The notes under the pieces are model-generated. The model saw only the letters and a list, made by a program, of their open reading frames with translations, was not told where the DNA came from and ran no database searches. Made by a program: the position numbers and the translations under genes. Positions 15,600 to 24,664 of a stretch of 27,010 bases of DNA are shown here, piece by piece. Source of the DNA: DTU018 sp003444615 (lineage in GTDB: Bacteria > Bacillota > Syntrophomonadia > Syntrophomonadales > Syntrophomonadaceae); contig JBASMO010000101.1 of the NCBI GenBank assembly GCA_049656905.1, positions 1-27,010 of the forward strand, in the 5' to 3' direction. Positions within the stretch are counted from its first letter, which is position 1, and each line of letters opens with the position of its first letter.

Positions 15600-16040
15600 A
15601 TGAATACGATTCAAACCGTTATTGATGATATAAAAAATACTTGGGGAGAACAGGTTGAGATGCTGGAGGACAAGTTCTTCCACATGATTAAAGTGCCCCA
15701 GCAGCTATTGCCGGAACTATTCAACAAATTGAAACAGGTGCACGGTTTTAACCATTTAGCTAATCTGACTGCGGTGGATTACAAGGATCGATTTGAATTG
15801 GTTTATCATATTTATTCCATTCCCGATAACCGTAAATTGGCGGTTAAAGCTGATTTGGATCATGATCAACCTGTGGCGCCTTCAGCAACTTCCATATGGC
15901 CTACGGCCGATTGGCAGGAGCGGGAGCTATTCGATCTCATGGGAATTCGCTTTGATGGACACCCTAACCTTAAACGGATTTTGCTTCCTGATGAATTCGA
16001 AGGGCATCCTCTTCGTAAAGACTTTCAAGTGAAGGGGTGA
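15600..16040 (+). CDS. nuoC: Complex I subunit C (30-kDa subunit)
   Basis: Peripheral-arm structural subunit beside NuoD, with no cofactor. The family signature appears near the C-terminus: WQERELFDLMGIRFDGHPNL followed by RILLPDEFEGHPLRKDF. NuoC and NuoD are separate genes here, unlike the fused NuoCD of E. coli. An ATG at 15591 overlaps the nuoB stop but touches its ribosome site AGGAG (15586-15590); the in-frame ATG at 15600, 9 nt away, is more likely and gives 146 residues. Confidence 0.95.
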   Translation: MNTIQTVIDDIKNTWGEQVEMLEDKFFHMIKVPQQLLPELFNKLKQVHGFNHLANLTAVDYKDRFELVYHIYSIPDNRKLAVKADLDHDQPVAPSATSIWPTADWQERELFDLMGIRFDGHPNLKRILLPDEFEGHPLRKDFQVKG

Positions 16041-16044
16041 GACT

Positions 16045-17145
16045 ATGCTACAGACTGAACAGTTAACTATCAATATAGGACCTCAACACCCCAGTGCCCA
16101 TGGCGGACTGCATGTAGAGGCGGTATTAGACGGGGAAATAGTGGTTGATGCCATACCACATCTAGGCTATGTGCACCGCTCAGTGGAAAAGATAGCGGAA
16201 AGCAGAACTTATGCTCATTATGTTCCCTATACCGCTAGGTTCGATTACCTGGCTACCCATCTTTCGGTGATGGGATATGTGCAGACTGTGGAGAAACTAG
16301 CGGGAATAGAAATTCCTGAGCGGGCTGAGTATATCCGGGTGATTATGGGGGAACTGTCGCGTATTGCTTCTCACCAATTATGTATTGGCAGTATGGCTAT
16401 AGATATTGGTGCTACTACCGGATTGTTGTACTGTATGCGCGATCGTGAACGAATTATGGACATGTTTGAAATGACCAGCGGTCAGCGCCTGCTTGCTGCC
16501 TATATGCGTATTGGTGGTATAGCTGAAGATCTGCCAGAAGAGTTCTTCCCCGCTGTACGCAGTTTTCTGCAGGATTTACCAGCCATGATTAAAGAGTACG
16601 ACGGGCTGTTGTTCGGAAATGAAATTTTACAGGCTCGCCTTAAAGGCATTGGTAAATTATCAGCTGAAGATGCCATAGCTTATGGAGTTACCGGTCCCAA
16701 TCTGAGAGCTTGTGGAGTCGATTATGATATCCGCAAGGCTGAACCCTATAGTATTTATGATCGTTTTGATTTCCAGGTGCCGGTAGGCAGTAATGGAGAT
16801 GCCTGGGACCGGGTAGTCGTACGTAAAGAAGAAATCATACAGAGCGCACGCATTATTGAACAGGCTCTCGAGCAAATGCCGGAGGGCGAAGTGCGCGCCA
16901 AAGTGCCTCGGGTTCTTAAACCGGAGAAAGGTACTGAGGTTTACCATCGTATTGAATCAGCTAAAGGAGAACTAGGATATTACATCGTCAGTGATGGTGG
17001 TGAAAAACCCTACCGTCTTCATGTACGGGCTCCCTCTTTTGTAAATCTTATGGTTTTGCCTCTGATTTCAAAAGGAGGGTTAATACAGGACATTATAGTT
17101 AACATCGCCACCTTGGACCCGGTTTTAGGCGAAGCAGACCGCTAG
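16045..17145 (+). CDS. nuoD: Complex I subunit D (49-kDa subunit)
   Basis: Forms the quinone-reduction pocket together with NuoB and is related to the large subunit of [NiFe] hydrogenases. The N-terminal loop NIGPQHPSAHGGLHVEAVLD, with the His residues that touch quinone, is intact. Further conserved segments are GYVHRSVEKIAE, SHQLCIGSMAIDIGA and MRIGGIAED; the C-terminus ends DPVLGEADR as usual for the family. Length 366 is normal for an unfused NuoD. The cysteine pairs of hydrogenase [NiFe] sites are absent, separating it from Ech/Hyc-type hydrogenase subunits. It starts 4 nt after the nuoC stop with AAGGGGTGAG. Next comes nuoH, with no nuoEFG between. Confidence 0.96.
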   Translation: MLQTEQLTINIGPQHPSAHGGLHVEAVLDGEIVVDAIPHLGYVHRSVEKIAESRTYAHYVPYTARFDYLATHLSVMGYVQTVEKLAGIEIPERAEYIRVIMGELSRIASHQLCIGSMAIDIGATTGLLYCMRDRERIMDMFEMTSGQRLLAAYMRIGGIAEDLPEEFFPAVRSFLQDLPAMIKEYDGLLFGNEILQARLKGIGKLSAEDAIAYGVTGPNLRACGVDYDIRKAEPYSIYDRFDFQVPVGSNGDAWDRVVVRKEEIIQSARIIEQALEQMPEGEVRAKVPRVLKPEKGTEVYHRIESAKGELGYYIVSDGGEKPYRLHVRAPSFVNLMVLPLISKGGLIQDIIVNIATLDPVLGEADR

Positions 17146-17172
17146 GCCAGGTTTAAAGGAGTAGGAGAGGTT

Positions 17173-18222
17173 ATGATGCAAAAGATTGAAACATTATTCG
17201 TAGATTTAGCTGATTGGTTCATCACCTGGCTGCAAGGCTGGGGAATACCATTAGCCTGGGCTGATGCCATTCTAGTAGTGGTCCAGTTTCTTTGCATAGT
17301 GGCTATCGTGCTTTTCAATATTACCATTCTGGTCTGGCTGGAGAGAAAAGTATCGGGTTTTATTCAAGAGCGCCCCGGCCCGAACCGTCTTGGGCCCTTT
17401 GGAATCCTGCAAACGATAGCTGATGCCCTTAAACTGCTGACCAAAGAAGATATCATTCCCAGCAAAACGGACCGCTGGATTTTCCGTACCGCTCCGATAT
17501 TGTTCATGACTATATCGGTGATGCTGTACATTGTGTTGCCCTTTGGTAAGGACATGCAAGTGGTTGACTTAAATGTGGGGTTATTCTTCTTCATATCTGT
17601 GGGTTCATTGTCTACTATTGCTATCCTCATGGGAGGATGGAGTTCCAATAATAAATGGTCATTGATAGGTGCTATGCGTTCAGTAGCCCAGATGATCAGC
17701 TATGAAATACCGTTAGCACTGTCTTTAATAGGAGTTGTTATGATTGCCGGTTCACTGCGGCTATCTGATATTGTGGCTGCCCAAGATAACATCTGGTTTA
17801 TTATCTTGCAGCCCATTGCTTTTCTGACCTATTTTATTGCCGCCACAGCGGAATTAAACCGGGGACCTTTTGATATGCCTGAGGCAGAACAGGAATTAAC
17901 GGCTGGTGCTTATACTGAGTACACCGGCATGCGTTATGCCCTGTTTTTCTTGGCTGAATACACCAACCTGGTGGCAGTTTCCGCCTTAGCCTCCACCGTA
18001 TTTCTGGGAGGATGGCAGGGACCCTGGCTGCCGTCCTGGATGTGGATCATAATTAAAACTTATATAGTCCTGTTGGTCTTCATGTGGGTCAAATGGACTT
18101 TCCCGCGTATTAGAATGGATCATCTCATGTCTTTCAGTTGGAAGGTATTAATTCCGGTTACTTTGGTTAATATCGTGGCAACTGGATTTGGTCTCTATAT
18201 TTTCAAAGGAATAGGAGGGTGA
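17173..18222 (+). CDS. nuoH: Complex I subunit H (membrane quinone-site subunit)
   Basis: Membrane subunit completing the quinone channel and linking it to the proton-pumping arm. The signature after the first helix, VWLERKVSGFIQERPGPNRL, and the later EYTGMRYALFFLAEY carry the acidic residues that couple redox to pumping. About eight hydrophobic segments; length 349 is typical (E. coli 325). Two adjacent ATGs (17173 and 17176) follow AGGAGAGG (17163-17170); either start is possible, 17176 has the better spacing. Confidence 0.96.
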   Translation: MMQKIETLFVDLADWFITWLQGWGIPLAWADAILVVVQFLCIVAIVLFNITILVWLERKVSGFIQERPGPNRLGPFGILQTIADALKLLTKEDIIPSKTDRWIFRTAPILFMTISVMLYIVLPFGKDMQVVDLNVGLFFFISVGSLSTIAILMGGWSSNNKWSLIGAMRSVAQMISYEIPLALSLIGVVMIAGSLRLSDIVAAQDNIWFIILQPIAFLTYFIAATAELNRGPFDMPEAEQELTAGAYTEYTGMRYALFFLAEYTNLVAVSALASTVFLGGWQGPWLPSWMWIIIKTYIVLLVFMWVKWTFPRIRMDHLMSFSWKVLIPVTLVNIVATGFGLYIFKGIGG

Positions 18223-18228
18223 TAAGGC

Positions 18229-18960
18229 ATGTACGGAACTGGTTTATTAAAAGGTATGGCTATTACCCTCAAGTACTTCCTTTCCAGGAAGATTACCGTG
18301 CAATACCCGGAACAGATGCCGGAACTTCAGGAACGTTTTCGCGGCCGTCTGTATCTGGAGTTTGAGAAGTGTATTGTTTGCGGAATGTGTACTAAAGCCT
18401 GCCCTAACGGGGTTCTGAGCCTGGAAGATGCCCGGGACGAGAATACTAAGAAAAAGAAGCTGATTTCATATACCATTGATCACCAGTACTGTATGTTCTG
18501 TAACCTGTGCGTGGAAAACTGTCCGGGCAACTGCCTGCATTTCAACCATGATTTCGAATTGACCCAGTTTAACCGGCCTGATATTAAAGATGTTTACCAC
18601 CGACCGCCGGAAATGGATCAGGTTTCACCCCAGGCCAGTACTCCTGGCAGCGGGGATGCCAATGAACCGGAGCCGGGCATAACTGAGGCTGCTCTTAAAA
18701 AGCAGAAGAAGATGGATGCTTTGATGACGGCTTTGGACAAGAATCCGGTGAAAGTGTTGAGCCGCTATGTAGATGGGGAAGAGGATGCTCAAATATTGGC
18801 GGACATTGTTCAAGCTGATCGGGGCAAAGCCGAAAAACTAGTGGAATTGATGGCCGATGATCAGGACAAAGCCCGTAAAGTGGCGGTGGCTTTTGTTAAC
18901 AAAGAGAAAAAACAGCGGCAGAGCCAAACGGAAGGAGGCGAAAAGCGTGAACATGAATGA
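18229..18960 (+). CDS. nuoI: Complex I subunit I (2x[4Fe-4S]) with C-terminal extension
   Basis: Ferredoxin-like subunit carrying clusters N6a and N6b, which lead electrons to N2. Motifs: CIVCGMCTKACP (C48, C51, C54, C58) and CMFCNLCVENCP (C88, C91, C94, C98). The N-terminal amphipathic helix contacts the membrane arm. The core ends near residue 130, but the protein continues to 243: a Pro/Gly-rich linker (about 133-150) and a charged, probably helical segment (152-235) with no cysteine. Usual NuoI proteins are about 130-180 residues, so the extension is notable. ATG at 18229 has AGGAGGG upstream. Its end overlaps nuoJ by 14 nt. Confidence 0.95.
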   Translation: MYGTGLLKGMAITLKYFLSRKITVQYPEQMPELQERFRGRLYLEFEKCIVCGMCTKACPNGVLSLEDARDENTKKKKLISYTIDHQYCMFCNLCVENCPGNCLHFNHDFELTQFNRPDIKDVYHRPPEMDQVSPQASTPGSGDANEPEPGITEAALKKQKKMDALMTALDKNPVKVLSRYVDGEEDAQILADIVQADRGKAEKLVELMADDQDKARKVAVAFVNKEKKQRQSQTEGGEKREHE

Positions 18961-19450
18961 TGCAGTTTTTATCATCCTAGGCGTTATAACCCTATTCGGA
19001 GCTGTCGGTGTGGTCAGTTTCAATAATATTGTTCATGCTGCCATTTCGCTGGTTATATCCTTTCTGGGAGTAGCAGGCCTGTATTTTCAACTGCAGGCTG
19101 AGTTTTTAGGGTTGGTTCAAGTAATAGTTTACGCGGGAGCTATTTCCGTGTTGATCATCTTTGCCATTATGCTGGTAATGGACCGGGATCCGGCTAGGAC
19201 CAACCTGACCCATAAGATTAACCGCTGGTGGGGAGGATTAATAGCCGTCCTATTTGCAGTTTTCATAGGATTGGCGATTCGGGAAAGTCAGTTCCCCGTA
19301 CAGGCAGGCAGCAGCAGCTCAGAGCGAATTGGTCAGCTGGCCGAGTTGTTACTGGGTGATTATGTGATTGCTTTTGAAATCGCTGCTATTTTGCTGCTGG
19401 TTGCGGTGGTAGGGGCTATTATTCTGGCGAAAGGAGCTAAGGACCAATGA
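18947..19450 (+). CDS. nuoJ: Complex I subunit J
   Basis: Membrane subunit with five hydrophobic segments; helix 3 carries the pi-bulge region (FLGLVQVIVYAGAISVLIIFAIML) that gates coupling between the quinone site and the antiporter-like subunits. The best start is GTG at 18947, 8 nt after AAGGAGG (18932-18938), giving MNMNDAVFIILG and 167 residues; ATG at 18953 is a second choice, and the open frame further upstream lies inside nuoI. It overlaps nuoI by 14 nt and nuoK by 4 nt. Confidence 0.95.
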   Translation: MNMNDAVFIILGVITLFGAVGVVSFNNIVHAAISLVISFLGVAGLYFQLQAEFLGLVQVIVYAGAISVLIIFAIMLVMDRDPARTNLTHKINRWWGGLIAVLFAVFIGLAIRESQFPVQAGSSSSERIGQLAELLLGDYVIAFEIAAILLLVAVVGAIILAKGAKDQ

Positions 19451-19755
19451 TCGGACTTCAACAATACTTGCTCCTAGCCACGATTTTATTTGCTGTTGGC
19501 ATTTATGGAGTGTTGAGCAAACGCAATGCGGTGGCTGTTTTGATGTCAGTGGAATTGATGCTGAATTCAGTCAACCTCAATTTCGTGGCAATTAATCGTT
19601 ATGTAGTAACTGATCAGGCGGTAGGACAGCTATTTGCTTTAATGGTAATTGTGGTAGCAGCTGCTGAGGTAGCCGTCGGATTAGCCCTGATTATTTCTAT
19701 ATTCCGGCAGAGAAAATCGGTCAACTTGAACGATTTTAATCTGCTGAAATGGTAA
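19447..19755 (+). CDS. nuoK: Complex I subunit K
   Basis: Three-helix antiporter-like (MrpC-related) subunit. The two membrane glutamates essential for proton transfer are present: E36 in VLMSVELMLNSVNL and E74 in VAAAEVAVGLA. Length 102 is standard. ATGA overlap with the nuoJ stop indicates translational coupling. Confidence 0.96.
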   Translation: MIGLQQYLLLATILFAVGIYGVLSKRNAVAVLMSVELMLNSVNLNFVAINRYVVTDQAVGQLFALMVIVVAAAEVAVGLALIISIFRQRKSVNLNDFNLLKW

Positions 19756-19769
19756 GGTAGGTGGGACAG

Positions 19770-21647
19770 ATGTTTGCATGGAGCTTAGAACTAGCCTGGC
19801 TAATCGTATTGCTGCCTTTTGCAGCCTTTGCTCTGATTGGCCTTTTCTTACACCGTTGGCCCAGGCTGTCCGCCTCTGTTTCGATCCTGGCCATTGGTTT
19901 GTCGTTTGCATTATCGGTGTTAGTTGCTGCCCATGTTTTCCTGGGCGGTATGCAGGAGACTTTTGAAATATCTATGCGCTGGCTGGCTATGCCGGGTCTC
20001 AACGTAGATATGGGCTTGCTCATCGATGGTTTAACTGCGGTAATGCTCATAGTGGTGACCCTGGTAGCCTTGCTGGTGCAGGTCTATTCCTTAGGCTATA
20101 TGCATGGTGATCCTGGTTTCAGCAGTTATTATGCTTATCAATCGGTTTTTGCAGGATCTATGCTGGGACTGGTTTTAGCCAACAACTTTGGACAGTTGTT
20201 TGTCTTTTGGGAATTGGTAGGTTTGGCCTCTTACTTATTGATCGGGTTCTGGTTTGGCCGCCATTCAGCCAAAAACGCGGCTGTTAAAGCCTTCGTTACC
20301 AATAGAGTAGGAGACTTTGGATTGCTGCTGGGAATCCTATTCCTGCAGATCATTTTTGGAACCCTTAATTTCAATGGTTTAGCCGGTGAAATTGCGGGTT
20401 ATACCAATACAGCAGTTCTAATAGCCATATCTATTCTGCTGTTAGCCGGACCTATTGGGAAATCTGCCCAATTTCCACTGCATGTTTGGCTGCCGGATGC
20501 TATGGAAGGCCCCACCCCGGTCAGCGCCCTAATTCATGCGGCTACCATGGTAGCGGCTGGTGTTTACCTGATTGCCCGGGCCTTCTTCATTTTCAGTTCT
20601 ACACCGGAGGCTATGACATTAATTGCGGTAATAGGCGGATTCACCGCTTTGTTCGCTGCCACTATTGCTCTGGTCCAGAATGACATTAAGAGAATTCTGG
20701 CTTATTCTACCTTAAGCCAGCTGGGATATATGGTGATGGCTATGGGAATTGGGGCTATGACAGCAGGTATGTTCCATTTGATGACCCATGCTTTCTTCAA
20801 GAGCCTGCTCTTCTTAGGAGCCGGCAGCGTTATCCACGCTATGGCTGATGAACAGGATATCTGGAAAATGGGCCGGTTGAAAGATAAAATGCCCATCACC
20901 ACCTGGACTTTTGTCATTGGAGCACTGGCCTTGGCAGGAATTCCGCCTTTGTCAGGATTCTGGAGTAAGGATGAGATACTCTTAAGCGCTTTTGCCGGTG
21001 GACATATAGTTCTTTATTTGTTAGGAACTTTGGTGGCATTTATGACGGCCTTCTATATGTTCCGCCTCATATTTGTAGCTTTCTTTGGAACTAATAAAGG
21101 GGGAGAAGAGGCCCATGAATCCTCAGCTGTAATGACAGTTCCGCTGATAATCCTGGCAGTTCTGGCGGTTGTGGCCGGTTTTGTTGGTTCACCAGTAATG
21201 AATTATGCTTTTGGCCATTTTGTAACATATCCAGGAGCCGTTCATTATGAACCTAACACAGTGGTTATGGTTATTTCCGGGCTGGTAGCCATAGCGGGTA
21301 TAGTTTTGGCCTGGGCTATTTATCAGAAACAATTGATAAGTCACCTGGCCTTACGCCAGCGATTTAAGGTGATTTACGACTTGCTGTACCACAAATACTA
21401 CATTGATGAGATTTATCAGTGGCTGGGTGAACGGTTCGTCTATGGTACAGCCAAGGTTTTATTCTGGTTTGACATTTATGTTGTTAACGGCATAGTTAAT
21501 GGAATTGCTGCCCTGACAGGGGGAGCCGGCAGAGTGCTGCGCTACACGGAAACTGGTCAGGTGCAGACTTATGCTGCTTATATGTTGGTTGGAGTCATCG
21601 TCATCGTGGGGCTGGTCATGATTGCCGGCTTTACATTGCTGATATAA
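19770..21647 (+). CDS. nuoL: Complex I subunit L (distal proton-pumping antiporter-like subunit)
   Basis: The distal proton channel, related to MrpA/MrpD antiporters. Conserved segments: FVFWELVGLASYLLIGFW with the helix-5 Glu, VTNRVGDFGLLLGI, and LPDAMEGPTPVSALIHAATMVAAG with nearby membrane His residues, then LAYSTLSQLGYM. The C-terminal ~150 residues, including KYYIDEIYQWLGER, match the lateral-helix end that distinguishes NuoL from NuoM and NuoN. A GTG at 19761 is open in frame, but ATG at 19770 after GGTAGGTGG has better spacing (625 residues; E. coli 613). Confidence 0.96.
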   Translation: MFAWSLELAWLIVLLPFAAFALIGLFLHRWPRLSASVSILAIGLSFALSVLVAAHVFLGGMQETFEISMRWLAMPGLNVDMGLLIDGLTAVMLIVVTLVALLVQVYSLGYMHGDPGFSSYYAYQSVFAGSMLGLVLANNFGQLFVFWELVGLASYLLIGFWFGRHSAKNAAVKAFVTNRVGDFGLLLGILFLQIIFGTLNFNGLAGEIAGYTNTAVLIAISILLLAGPIGKSAQFPLHVWLPDAMEGPTPVSALIHAATMVAAGVYLIARAFFIFSSTPEAMTLIAVIGGFTALFAATIALVQNDIKRILAYSTLSQLGYMVMAMGIGAMTAGMFHLMTHAFFKSLLFLGAGSVIHAMADEQDIWKMGRLKDKMPITTWTFVIGALALAGIPPLSGFWSKDEILLSAFAGGHIVLYLLGTLVAFMTAFYMFRLIFVAFFGTNKGGEEAHESSAVMTVPLIILAVLAVVAGFVGSPVMNYAFGHFVTYPGAVHYEPNTVVMVISGLVAIAGIVLAWAIYQKQLISHLALRQRFKVIYDLLYHKYYIDEIYQWLGERFVYGTAKVLFWFDIYVVNGIVNGIAALTGGAGRVLRYTETGQVQTYAAYMLVGVIVIVGLVMIAGFTLLI

Positions 21648-21660
21648 GGGGGTGGAGGTA

Positions 21661-23169
21661 TTGAGCAATTGGCCTATTCTATCAATCACACTTTTTACAC
21701 CGGTGTTAGGAGCCATATTGATAATGCTTCTTCCCCGGGACAATGAAAAGAACATCAAAATAGTGGCAGCAGTATCCACCTTGATCAGTTTGATCCTGTC
21801 TGTCTGGGTGTGGTTAGCTTATGACCGCAGCCTGGGAGGGATACAGTTTGTAGAGCAGATCCCCTGGGTAGCTGATTTAGGAGTATCCTTTGCCCTGGGA
21901 GTAGATGGTATAAGCATTCCCATGCTTCTGCTTACTAACTTGATTGGTTTTAGTGCCGTTTATGCCTCCTGGCGAGTAGCTGATCGGGTTAAAGAATTCT
22001 TTACCCTGCTGTTGATTCTAATCACAGGGGTTATGGGAACCTTTGTAACTACGGATTTATTCATATTCTTCTTGTTCTATGAAGTGGTAGTGATTCCCAT
22101 ATACCTCCTGGTAATTATGTTTGGCAGCAGCAAGCGGGTTACCAAAGAATATGCTGGTATGAAATTAACCATCTATCTTTTGATCGGGAGTGCCTTCCTC
22201 TTGGTGGGATTGATTGCCCTGTTCGTACAATCTAGGGCGTTATTGGGCTATCCCTGTATGGATATTTTCACTCTCGCCACGGTAGAATTTCCGATAGGAT
22301 TCCAGATTTTCGTATTTATTCTGATGGCTTTTGGATTTGGAACCCTCTTGTCCATGTTCCCTTTCCACGCCTGGTCTCCCGATGGTTACGCCGGCGCGCC
22401 TACAGCAGTAAGTATGATCCATGCCGGAGTACTGAAAAAAATCGGCGGCTATGGCCTGATTCGCATCGGACTTATGATTCTGCCGGGAGGAGCAGCCTAT
22501 ATTGCTCCCATAATAGCTGTACTGGCATTGGGCAATGTGGTTTATGCGGCCTTTATATGCTTAAGTCAAAAGGACCTCAAGTATATTGTGGGATATTCCA
22601 GTGTCAGCCACATGGGTTATGTCCTGATTGGTATAGCCGCCTTGAATCTGATAAGTATCAACGGAGCCATAATAATGATGTTTGCTCATGGAGTTATGGC
22701 CGCCCTGTTCTTCTCTATGATCGGCAATTTGTATGAAAAGAGCCATACCCGCAATATTGATGATTTCGGTGGGTTAGCTCACCAGATGCCCCGGTTAGCA
22801 ACCGGATTTATGATAGCCGGACTGGCTTCACTGGGTTTGCCGGGGATGGTTAACTTTATTGGGGAATTCACCATATTCATAGGTGCTTTTAATACCTATA
22901 AAGTTTTGACCATCTTAGCGGTTTCCGGAATTATTTTTACGGCTTTGTATATTTTACGAACCCTGGGAGCGGTCTTGTTCGGGCCGCGCAAACCAGAATG
23001 GGACCATTTGGAAGACCTTAAAGGTCCGGAAATGGTACCCTTGGTGGTCCTGGGCGCATCAATAATAATCGGCGGCATAGCCCCCTTCACTTTGATGGAC
23101 TTAATCAACCTGGGGGTGGGTGACCTGGTTGCCCAACTGGGATCGCTGCAGATAGGAGGGATGTTTTAA
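21661..23169 (+). CDS. nuoM: Complex I subunit M (antiporter-like)
   Basis: Middle proton-pumping subunit. Family motifs: ALGVDGISIPMLLLTNLI, LFYEVVVIPIYLLVIMFG with the helix-5 Glu, FPFHAWSPDGYAGAPTAVSM, VGYSSVSHMGYVLIGIAAL and GEFTIFIGAF. Length about 502 is normal. The frame opens at GTG 21652, which lies inside the ribosome-site sequence AAGGGGGTGGAGG; TTG at 21661 (MSNWPILSITLF) is therefore more likely, although both are possible. Only 13 nt separate it from nuoL, and the stop shares a base with the nuoN start. Confidence 0.95.
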   Translation: MSNWPILSITLFTPVLGAILIMLLPRDNEKNIKIVAAVSTLISLILSVWVWLAYDRSLGGIQFVEQIPWVADLGVSFALGVDGISIPMLLLTNLIGFSAVYASWRVADRVKEFFTLLLILITGVMGTFVTTDLFIFFLFYEVVVIPIYLLVIMFGSSKRVTKEYAGMKLTIYLLIGSAFLLVGLIALFVQSRALLGYPCMDIFTLATVEFPIGFQIFVFILMAFGFGTLLSMFPFHAWSPDGYAGAPTAVSMIHAGVLKKIGGYGLIRIGLMILPGGAAYIAPIIAVLALGNVVYAAFICLSQKDLKYIVGYSSVSHMGYVLIGIAALNLISINGAIIMMFAHGVMAALFFSMIGNLYEKSHTRNIDDFGGLAHQMPRLATGFMIAGLASLGLPGMVNFIGEFTIFIGAFNTYKVLTILAVSGIIFTALYILRTLGAVLFGPRKPEWDHLEDLKGPEMVPLVVLGASIIIGGIAPFTLMDLINLGVGDLVAQLGSLQIGGMF

Positions 23170-24581
23170 TGCCCTGGATACTGCTTTCGGTAGAGATAAC
23201 CTTAGCATTGCTGGGTTTGGTGCTGCTGGTTCTGGGACTGGTGATGCCCGATAGAGGACGTCGCCTAATGCAGCCGGTGGCGGTAGTGGCATTGCTGGGA
23301 ATACTGATTATGGGTGGAGGTTTATACACCACTCAGTACAACATGTTTAACGGTAATTACCAGATCGATCCCTTCGGCAGCTTTTTCAAACTGTTATTCC
23401 TGGCGGCTGGTATTCTGGTAATTCTCAGCGCAGGCCGATATCTGGAAAGATTCCAAGAGCGCATCAACGAGTTCTACAGCTTTATGATCATTGCCCTGCT
23501 GGGTATGGTAGTTATGGCTTCAGCCGGGGAGCTGATCACTTTATACATTGGCCTGGAGCTAATGACGGTCAGTTTCTATATCTTAACAGCCTATCTATTG
23601 AATGATAAACTGTCGGCTGAGGCTGGCTTAAAATATTTGATTCTAGGTGCCATGTCATCGGCTATTCTGCTGTTTGGTATCAGTCTGGTTTACGCGGTAA
23701 CCGGGACTACGGTAATTGCCGAAATGGCAGCCCAGTTTTCCATGCAGCCAGTTATGATTGCCGGTATTATTCTGATTTTGGCAGGTTTTGGTTTCAAAAT
23801 ATCGCTGGTACCTTTTCATATGTGGGCACCGGATATTTACCAGGGTGCACCTATACCGGTTACTGCTTTCCTGGCAGTAGGCTCAAAAGCAGCCGCTTTT
23901 GCAGCTATGGCGCGGGTAATGGTAATAGCCTTCCCGGTGAGCACCTTCGATTGGCCGCTGCTTCTGGCAGTACTGGCGGCGATAACCATTGTGGTGGGCA
24001 ATCTGATTGCCCTGGTCCAGACCAATGTTAAGCGGCTGTTGGCTTATTCCAGTATTGCCCAGGCAGGATATATTTTAGTAGGGCTGGCCGCCTATAACGG
24101 TTTTGGATTAAAAGGTGTCTTGTTCTATGCTATGCTCTATGTATTTTCTAATATGGGAGCTTTTGCAACTGCCACAGTAGTTGAAGTAGAAACCGGTAGT
24201 ACGGATATCGAGGCCTTTAATGGACTGGCCCGGAGATCACCAATGGTAGCCGCTATCATGACTGTATGTATGCTGTCTCTGGCAGGGATACCTCCTTTAG
24301 CCGGTTTTGTAGGCAAGTTTTACCTGTTTGCCGGGGCTATACAGTCTGACTTGCTGTGGCTGGCATTTGTGGGTTTGGTCATGAGTATGATCTCGGTATA
24401 TTACTATTTGCGGGTAGCCAAGGCTATGTATATCGGCAGTAATGACAATGCAACGGCTATTAACCCTGGCAAGACCGCGGGCGCCGCTTTATGGGTGTGC
24501 CTGGCGGGAACTCTCCTTTTTGGTCTATATCCAGCGCCGTTATCTAATCTGGCTCAAGTAGCTATCCAACTGTTTTTGTAA
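23169..24581 (+). CDS. nuoN: Complex I subunit N (antiporter-like)
   Basis: Third antiporter-like pump, placed beside NuoK in the assembled enzyme. Motifs: LYIGLELMTVSFYILTAY with the helix-5 Glu, KISLVPFHMWAPDIYQGAPI, VKRLLAYSSIAQAGYILVGL and LAGIPPLAGFVGKFYLF. Length 470 (E. coli 485). The ATG overlaps the nuoM stop as TAATG, with AGGAGGG about 7 nt upstream. Last nuo gene, followed at once by a strong terminator. Confidence 0.96.
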   Translation: MPWILLSVEITLALLGLVLLVLGLVMPDRGRRLMQPVAVVALLGILIMGGGLYTTQYNMFNGNYQIDPFGSFFKLLFLAAGILVILSAGRYLERFQERINEFYSFMIIALLGMVVMASAGELITLYIGLELMTVSFYILTAYLLNDKLSAEAGLKYLILGAMSSAILLFGISLVYAVTGTTVIAEMAAQFSMQPVMIAGIILILAGFGFKISLVPFHMWAPDIYQGAPIPVTAFLAVGSKAAAFAAMARVMVIAFPVSTFDWPLLLAVLAAITIVVGNLIALVQTNVKRLLAYSSIAQAGYILVGLAAYNGFGLKGVLFYAMLYVFSNMGAFATATVVEVETGSTDIEAFNGLARRSPMVAAIMTVCMLSLAGIPPLAGFVGKFYLFAGAIQSDLLWLAFVGLVMSMISVYYYLRVAKAMYIGSNDNATAINPGKTAGAALWVCLAGTLLFGLYPAPLSNLAQVAIQLFL

Positions 24582-24605
24582 AATCCTCAAATATATTCTT
24601 TCGAG

Positions 24606-24649
24606 AACGGGTAGACTATGGAAAAACATGGTCTACCCGTTGTTTTGTT
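24606..24649 (+). terminator. Strong intrinsic terminator at the end of the nuo operon
   Basis: Stem of 15 bp: AACGGGTAGACTATG (24606-24620), loop GAAAAA, CATGGTCTACCCGTT (24627-24641), one G-U pair, followed by GTTTTGTT. Only 23 nt separate the stem from the next start codon, with the GAGGAGG ribosome site between, so the next gene needs readthrough or a promoter hidden nearby. Confidence 0.9.
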
Positions 24650-24664
24650 TGAGGAGGTATGTCA

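Noticed and set aside
17146..17172. Possible remnant of nuoE, nuoF or nuoG between nuoD and nuoH
   Set aside because: Only 27 nt separate the genes, filled by the nuoH ribosome site; no remnant is possible here.
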